From NCBI RefSeq assembly GCF_900291975.1, contig NZ_OMPN01000001.1, positions 1,054,001 to 1,118,000 on the forward strand: a stretch of DNA of 64,000 nt. Direction: 5' to 3'. The notes beneath the pieces were generated by a model. It ran no database searches. It had not been told where the DNA came from and saw only the letters and a list, made by a program, of their open reading frames with translations. The position numbers and the translations under genes were made by a program. Every line of letters begins with the position of its first letter. Within the stretch, counting starts at the first letter, position 1. The stretch is from Agathobaculum massiliense. Its GTDB lineage: Bacteria > Bacillota > Clostridia > Oscillospirales > Butyricicoccaceae. Below are positions 59,507-64,000 of this stretch, in pieces.

Positions 59507-60247
59507 ATGCAGAAAATGCTTTCCTACGTCCGCCGCGCGGTGGACCACTACCATATGATTGAAGAGGGCGACCGCATCGCGGTTGGCGTGTCAGGCGGCA
59601 AGGATTCGCTCGCGCTGCTCGTCGCGCTGGCGAAGTTGCGGGCATTTTACCCCCAAAAATTCGAGATCGTGGCCATCACGCTCGAGATGGGCTACGCGGA
59701 GATGGATTTCTCTCCGGTCCAGGCGCTGTGCGACGAGCTGGGCGTGGAATATATCCGCATCCCGACCCAGATTGGCCCGATCATCTTCGATATCCGCAAG
59801 GAGGAGAACCCCTGCGCGCTGTGCGCCAAGATGCGCCGTGGCGCGCTGCACGAAGCCGCGAAGGCCGCCGGCTGCAAAAAGGTCGCGCTCGGCCACCACT
59901 TTGACGACGTGGTGGAGACCTATATGCTTTCGCTGTTTTATGAGGGCCGCATCTCCTGCTTCCAGCCGGTAACCTTTCTTGACCGCACTGGAATCACGCT
60001 CATCCGGCCGCTGCTGTATACGCCGGAGTACTATGTCCGCTCGTTCGCCGCGCGGCATGTGCTTCCGATCGTGCATAACCCCTGCCCCGCGGACGGCAAC
60101 ACCAAGCGGCAGGAGATCAAGGACCTGCTTAAAAGCCTTGAACAGACCATGCCCGGCCTGCGCGAGCGGATTTTCGGCGCGATCCAGCGCTACCCGCTGA
60201 AGGGCTGGGCGCCCGACCGCACGCGCACCCCCAAACGGCCCAAATAG
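59507..60247 (+). CDS. TtcA-like tRNA thiolase (PP-loop ATPase)
   Basis: 246 residues. The PP-loop is VGVSGGKDSLALL (residues 28-40), a CxxC lies in NPCALCAKMRRGAL, and a later cysteine in HNPCPADGN completes the set that holds an iron-sulfur cluster in TtcA-type enzymes. These thiolate cytidine 32 of tRNA; related TtuA proteins thiolate uridine 54. Start ATG 59507 with a modest ACGAGG. Followed by a strong terminator, so a single-gene unit. Confidence 0.9.
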   Translation: MQKMLSYVRRAVDHYHMIEEGDRIAVGVSGGKDSLALLVALAKLRAFYPQKFEIVAITLEMGYAEMDFSPVQALCDELGVEYIRIPTQIGPIIFDIRKEENPCALCAKMRRGALHEAAKAAGCKKVALGHHFDDVVETYMLSLFYEGRISCFQPVTFLDRTGITLIRPLLYTPEYYVRSFAARHVLPIVHNPCPADGNTKRQEIKDLLKSLEQTMPGLRERIFGAIQRYPLKGWAPDRTRTPKRPK

Positions 60248-60272
60248 AAAAACCGCCCTGGGCGGTTTTTTT
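60248..60272 (+). terminator. Terminator after the TtcA-like gene
   Basis: CCGCC-CTG-GGCGG flanked by AAAAA and seven T, starting at the stop codon. Confidence 0.9.
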
Positions 60273-60292
60273 CATTTTTTACACAAATCCCT

Positions 60293-60321
60293 TTGAGTTC
60301 CGTCCGGTTTTATGTCATACT
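60293..60321 (+). promoter_or_regulatory. Promoter of fbp
   Basis: TTGAGT (60293-60298), 17 bases, CATACT (60316-60321), 38 bases before the ATG. Confidence 0.55.
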
Positions 60322-60359
60322 GGAATCAGACCAAACCACATGCAGAAAGAGGCGTTTTC

Positions 60360-62339
60360 ATGGACAACCGCACCGAAAGACAGAAATACCTGCGCCTGCT
60401 CGCACAACAGTATCCCAACGTGCGCGCGGCCAGCAGCGAGATCATCCACCTACAGGCCATCCTCAGCCTGCCCAAGGGCACCGAGCATTTCATGAGCGAT
60501 CTGCACGGCGAGGCCGAGGCTTTCGTGCATATCCTGAACAACGCTTCGGGCGCTGTGCGGGAAAAGGTGGACATCGTGCTGCGCGACGCTCTGCCCGCGG
60601 ACGAGCGCGCGCGGCTCGCCACGCTCATCTATTATCCGGAGGAAAAGCTTTCCGAGCTGGCCGACGCGGCCCCTAACCGCGCGGAGTGGTACCGCATCAC
60701 CCTGCGCCGGCTGATCGAGATCTGCCGCCTGTGCGCCTCCAAATATACGCGCGCCAAGGTGCGCCGCGCGCTGCCCGTCTGGAACGGTGACATCATCAAC
60801 GAGCTGCTCAACAAAAACAATGATATCTTCAACAAGCGCGAGTATTTCGACACGGTTATCGCCTCCATCATCGAAACCGACTGCGCGGAGGAATTCATCA
60901 TCTCCATGTGCAACCTGATCAAGCGCCTGGTCGTCGACCACCTGCACATCGTGGGCGATATTTTTGACCGCGGCCCGCGCGCGGACATCATCATGGACCT
61001 ACTGATGGAGCACCACTCGGTCGATATCCAATGGGGCAACCACGACGTGCTGTGGATGGGCGCCGCCACGGGCAGCCGCACCTGCATCGCAACCGTCCTG
61101 AGCAACTCGATCACCTACAACAATCTGGATGTCATCGAGACCGGCTACGGCATCAGCCTACGCCCGCTCGCGCTGTTCGCGGATGAAACCTACCGCGGCT
61201 CGGACATATCCTGCTTTCTCCCCAAGACCGTGGAGGAGGGCGAGCAGTCCAAGGTGGATGTCACCCGCGCCGCGCGCATGCACAAGGCAATCGCGGTCAT
61301 CCAGTTCAAGCTGGAGGGTCAGACCATCATGCGCAACCCCTCGTTCCGCATGGACGACCGCTTGCTGCTCGACAAAATCGACTTCTCAGGCGGCACGGTG
61401 CGGCTCCCCTCGGGCGTTTACCCGCTGCGCGACTGCGATTTCCCGACCATCGACCCTGCCGACCCCTACCGCCTGTCCGAAGCCGAGGCCGAGCTGATGG
61501 GGCAGCTCAAAAACTCGTTCCTGCGCAGTGAAAAGCTCCAGCGTCATATCCGCTTCCTCTATTCCAAGGGCGGGCTGTACAAGTGCTTCAACGGCAACCT
61601 TCTGTACCACGGCTGCATCCCGATGGACGACAGGGGAGAATTCCTCACGTTCTCGTTCGGCGGGAAAACGCTTTCCGGCAAGGCGCTGATGGACTGGTGC
61701 GAAACCGCCGCGCGACAAGGCTATTATGCCCGCGAGGGAACGCCGGAGCGGCAGTTCGGCAAGGATTTCCTATGGTTTTTGTGGTGCGGGCGCAACTCCC
61801 CCTCGTTCGGCCGCGACCATATCGCAACGTTTGAGCGCCGCCTGATCGCCGATCAGGCGACCTGGGCCGAGCCAAAAAACCCCTACTATTCCTTCTACAA
61901 CGAGGACGCCGTGTGCGTGCGCATTCTGCGCGAATTCGGGCTGGAGGGCGAGCACTGCCATATCGTCAACGGCCATGTGCCGGTCAAGACCAAGGACGGA
62001 GAAAGCCCGATCAAGGCGGGCGGCCGCCTGATCGTGATCGACGGCGGCTTCTGCCGCGCGTACCAGCCCACCACCGGCATCGCGGGCTATACGCTGGTAT
62101 ACGATTCCTGGGGCATCCACATCACGGCACACGAGCCGTTTCCAGGCAGACGCAACGCCATTCGGGACAACAAGGATATCCTGTCCACCTCCATGGCGTT
62201 CGACCGGTCAGAAAACCGCATCCGCATCAGCGAGACCGACAACGGCCGCGCGCTTCAGCAGACAATCGACGACCTCAAGGACCTGCTGGCCGCGTTCCGG
62301 CGCGGCGAGATCAAGGAGGATAACAGCGGCGCCGAATAG
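60360..62339 (+). CDS. fbp: Fructose-1,6-bisphosphatase, class III
   Basis: 659 residues from ATG 60360 (AGAGG upstream), the normal length for the Firmicutes class III enzyme. It shows the metallophosphoesterase core: HFMSDLHGEAEAF near residue 44, HIVGDIFDRGPRADIIMD near 195 and IQWGNHDVLWMGA near 223, then HCHIVNGHVPVK-type histidines (CHIVNGHVPVKTKDGE) near the end. It removes the C1 phosphate in gluconeogenesis with Mn2+. Stop TAG at 62337-62339, showing that TAG is an ordinary stop in the host genes. Confidence 0.97.
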   Translation: MDNRTERQKYLRLLAQQYPNVRAASSEIIHLQAILSLPKGTEHFMSDLHGEAEAFVHILNNASGAVREKVDIVLRDALPADERARLATLIYYPEEKLSELADAAPNRAEWYRITLRRLIEICRLCASKYTRAKVRRALPVWNGDIINELLNKNNDIFNKREYFDTVIASIIETDCAEEFIISMCNLIKRLVVDHLHIVGDIFDRGPRADIIMDLLMEHHSVDIQWGNHDVLWMGAATGSRTCIATVLSNSITYNNLDVIETGYGISLRPLALFADETYRGSDISCFLPKTVEEGEQSKVDVTRAARMHKAIAVIQFKLEGQTIMRNPSFRMDDRLLLDKIDFSGGTVRLPSGVYPLRDCDFPTIDPADPYRLSEAEAELMGQLKNSFLRSEKLQRHIRFLYSKGGLYKCFNGNLLYHGCIPMDDRGEFLTFSFGGKTLSGKALMDWCETAARQGYYAREGTPERQFGKDFLWFLWCGRNSPSFGRDHIATFERRLIADQATWAEPKNPYYSFYNEDAVCVRILREFGLEGEHCHIVNGHVPVKTKDGESPIKAGGRLIVIDGGFCRAYQPTTGIAGYTLVYDSWGIHITAHEPFPGRRNAIRDNKDILSTSMAFDRSENRIRISETDNGRALQQTIDDLKDLLAAFRRGEIKEDNSGAE

Positions 62340-62365
62340 GCGCCGCCCGTCCGTCCACACACAGC

Positions 62366-62397
62366 AAAAAACCGCAGCCTGACGGCTGCGGTTTTTT
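62366..62397. terminator. Bidirectional terminator between fbp and the SLH protein gene
   Basis: 14-bp stem AAAAAACCGCAGCC/GGCTGCGGTTTTTT with loop TGAC; T-runs on both strands. Confidence 0.93.
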
Positions 62398-62408
62398 CAT
62401 AGCAACGC

Positions 62409-64000
62409 TTACTCCGCTACGGCGATCGAGCGGAAATTTTCCAGATAATAGTCCGCGTTTTCATCATCCATGATTACGCAGACCAGATTGCCGACGCTGT
62501 CGATCTTGACGTTTTCGTCCGCCACGCCCACGCAGATCCACTTGCGCGGGTCCACGCTTTCGGCCAGCTTGCTCTTGGCCGCGTCCACGTCCGCACCGTC
62601 CGCAAGGCGGAGCAGGACCACCGAGTGCGCCTGCGAGGTGATCGCGGACTCGGAGGCAAGGCCGGCCTCAAACGCGATATCCTCGGTGCCGAGGTACCAC
62701 TGCAGCCCGCGGCTCATGCCGTCCGCGCCCATGCCGCTGTACAGCGGAGTCTGCATGACCATGCCGCCGTACGGCTTATTGCCATAGACCTTTTCCATCA
62801 GCGAAACCAGAGCGGCGTCCGCCTCCGGCTCCTGCGGTTCCTCCGGCGACTGAGGCTCGTCGGATTTCTTGTAGCCCCATTCCGCTTCGCCGTAGGGCTT
62901 CATAAACAGGTCGTAGTACTCGTCATAACGGGCGGCGTAAACACTCTCGATCTGCGGGTCGAATGTATAGGCTGTGCCGTCGATTGTGATCTCGGTCCAA
63001 GCGTGTACCGATTCGCTGCCCTTGGGGCTGACGCCCGTGCCGACGACCGTCTTGGCATCATAGCCGACCTGGCGCGCCAGATAGGTGAACAGGGATGCCC
63101 AGGAGTAGCAGTTTCCCCTGCCCGTTTTGAGCATGTTGATCGCCTGCTCGATCTCCCAGCCGGCCTTGGAGGTATCGACCTCGCCAATGCCCAGATAGCC
63201 AAACGAACCCTTGGCGTACAAGTATACCGCCCTCAGGCGCTCCATCTGGGTCAATCCGTCCTTCAGCACGTTGCCCACCGCCGGAGCGAGCAACCGATCC
63301 AGCTCCTCCGAGCCGGTCGTGTAGCGGCCGTTACGGTCCAGCTCCAGATTGTCGATCACCACGTTGTGATCAAACTGCCCGTCCGCGTTGACATGGAACA
63401 GCATGCCGCTTATGTTCTGCCAACCTTCCGCCAGACCGGAAACCTCCCTGTCAAAGCCGGTCCAGCTCTCGATCCCGTCGGTTATCTCATATTCGTGGTC
63501 TGTGGTCGCTTCCAGCATGTCCAGATAAGCCCAGTGCGTATCCGGCACGTCCGGCATGATGCGGATGCCCTCGCTGGTAGCAGCCGTCACCGCGTCGCCC
63601 GCACGGCCCAGCACGCGGTTGAGGATGGCGACGGTTTCCGCGCGGGTGATCGGGTCGTCCGGCCGGAACAGGCCGGACGGGTCGCCGGAGATCCAGCCCT
63701 GCGCCAGCGCGGTCTGCACCGCGCCGTGCGCCCAGTGGGAGGCGGGTACGTCGGCAAACGTCCGCTCCGTGCCGATATCATCATGCGGGAAGCGCGCGAG
63801 GATGGTGACGAACTCCGCGCGGGTAATCGCCATGTCCGGCAGGAACGTGCCGTCCGCATAGCCGCTCACCAGGCCGAAGCCAGCCATCTGGCGCACCGCG
63901 TCCGCGTACCACGCGGAAACGTCCACATCCGTGAACAGATGATCCCCGTTTGCCGCTTTTGTGGTCAGGAGTGAAGCGATCAGCTTGCACGCCTCCGCGC
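62409..64000 (-). CDS. SLH-repeat surface protein with transglutaminase-like domain, 5' end outside window
   Basis: The frame is open from the stop at 62409 to base 64000 (530 codons) and continues beyond; ATG 63926 is internal to an SLH repeat. Two full SLH repeats (YADAVRQMAGFGLVSGYADG, AHGAVQTALAQGWISGD) would bind the wall. A transglutaminase-like domain follows with the cysteine in TGRGNCYSWASLFTYLA, histidine in SVHAWTEITIDG and aspartate in YTFDPQIES. The last 150 residues, after a Pro/Glu linker, resemble DUF4358 (ISEL-type VYGNKPYGGM and MDDENADYYLENF). Role probably in cell surface remodelling. Confidence 0.85.
   Translation of the reverse strand, partial: AEACKLIASLLTTKAANGDHLFTDVDVSAWYADAVRQMAGFGLVSGYADGTFLPDMAITRAEFVTILARFPHDDIGTERTFADVPASHWAHGAVQTALAQGWISGDPSGLFRPDDPITRAETVAILNRVLGRAGDAVTAATSEGIRIMPDVPDTHWAYLDMLEATTDHEYEITDGIESWTGFDREVSGLAEGWQNISGMLFHVNADGQFDHNVVIDNLELDRNGRYTTGSEELDRLLAPAVGNVLKDGLTQMERLRAVYLYAKGSFGYLGIGEVDTSKAGWEIEQAINMLKTGRGNCYSWASLFTYLARQVGYDAKTVVGTGVSPKGSESVHAWTEITIDGTAYTFDPQIESVYAARYDEYYDLFMKPYGEAEWGYKKSDEPQSPEEPQEPEADAALVSLMEKVYGNKPYGGMVMQTPLYSGMGADGMSRGLQWYLGTEDIAFEAGLASESAITSQAHSVVLLRLADGADVDAAKSKLAESVDPRKWICVGVADENVKIDSVGNLVCVIMDDENADYYLENFRSIAVAE

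Noticed and set aside
1-64000. CRISPR arrays and tRNA or rRNA genes
   Set aside because: No regularly spaced repeats of 23-45 bases and no recognisable cloverleaf or rRNA segments were seen on either strand by eye.

Overview
The window reads as a GC-rich chromosome segment of a Clostridia (Bacillota) bacterium, most likely of the Oscillospiraceae type. The grounds are strong AGGAGG ribosome binding sites, YesM/YesN and LytTR two-component systems, a Spo0A-type DNA-binding domain, a CotJC-type manganese catalase remnant, sortase with LPxTG chemistry, a class III fructose-bisphosphatase, and the rplM-rpsI pair. Species cannot be named from this sequence.

Region 1 (1-9984, all minus strand) is a carbohydrate or organic acid uptake and catabolism locus. 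A YesM/YesN kinase-regulator pair lies upstream of a promoter that drives a cyclase-family metal hydrolase, a ribose-type ABC importer (binding lipoprotein, double ATPase, permease) and a transaldolase-like TIM-barrel enzyme. A second YesM-like kinase leaves the window at base 1. Region 2 (10061-15963, minus) is a complete branched-chain-amino-acid type ABC importer (LivJHMGF) behind a zinc-type alcohol dehydrogenase.

Region 3 (about 16167-37190) is a decayed integrative conjugative or mobilizable element. It holds a broken TnpX-like large serine recombinase with an intact TnpW-like small protein, an IS1182-family copy with 34-bp terminal repeats, a small serine resolvase, conjugation genes (S1-like protein, RepA_N/DUF6017 protein, VirD4 coupling protein, C39 peptidase, TrbL/VirB6-like protein, small membrane proteins), a RelE/ParE-type toxin-antitoxin pair, a convergent pair of small transcripts that looks like a type I toxin-antitoxin locus, an SLH surface protein pseudogene, an IS110-family remnant, a free-standing Spo0A effector domain with its own candidate 0A boxes, a sortase and an LPQTG adhesin. 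No VirB4 ATPase or relaxase is visible. Several genes carry in-frame TAG codons, frameshifts or deletion junctions. The element abuts the 3' end of a CotJC-type catalase gene whose 5' part is missing.

Region 4 (37621-45085) has an orphan FabF ketosynthase with an acyl-CoA ligase, a GNAT acetyltransferase, a UxuB/mannitol-dehydrogenase-type oxidoreductase, and a convergent LytTR two-component system. Region 5 (45301-54276, plus) has a TraX-like membrane protein, a Bce-type ABC transporter with its own two-component system, and a second ABC transporter with a 900-residue FtsX permease behind an RNA attenuator. Region 6 (54286-64000) has a MATE efflux pump behind a terminator leader (candidate guanidine-IV riboswitch), an AI-2E family transporter behind a consensus promoter and a structured leader of unknown class, a copper-amine-oxidase-type stalk protein, ribosomal proteins S9 and L13, a TtcA-like tRNA thiolase, class III Fbp, and an SLH/transglutaminase surface protein that leaves the window.

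The most interesting material is RNA-level and regulatory: two candidate riboswitch leaders, the convergent small RNA/peptide locus, the Spo0A-C regulator carried by the element, and the attenuator before the second ABC transporter.
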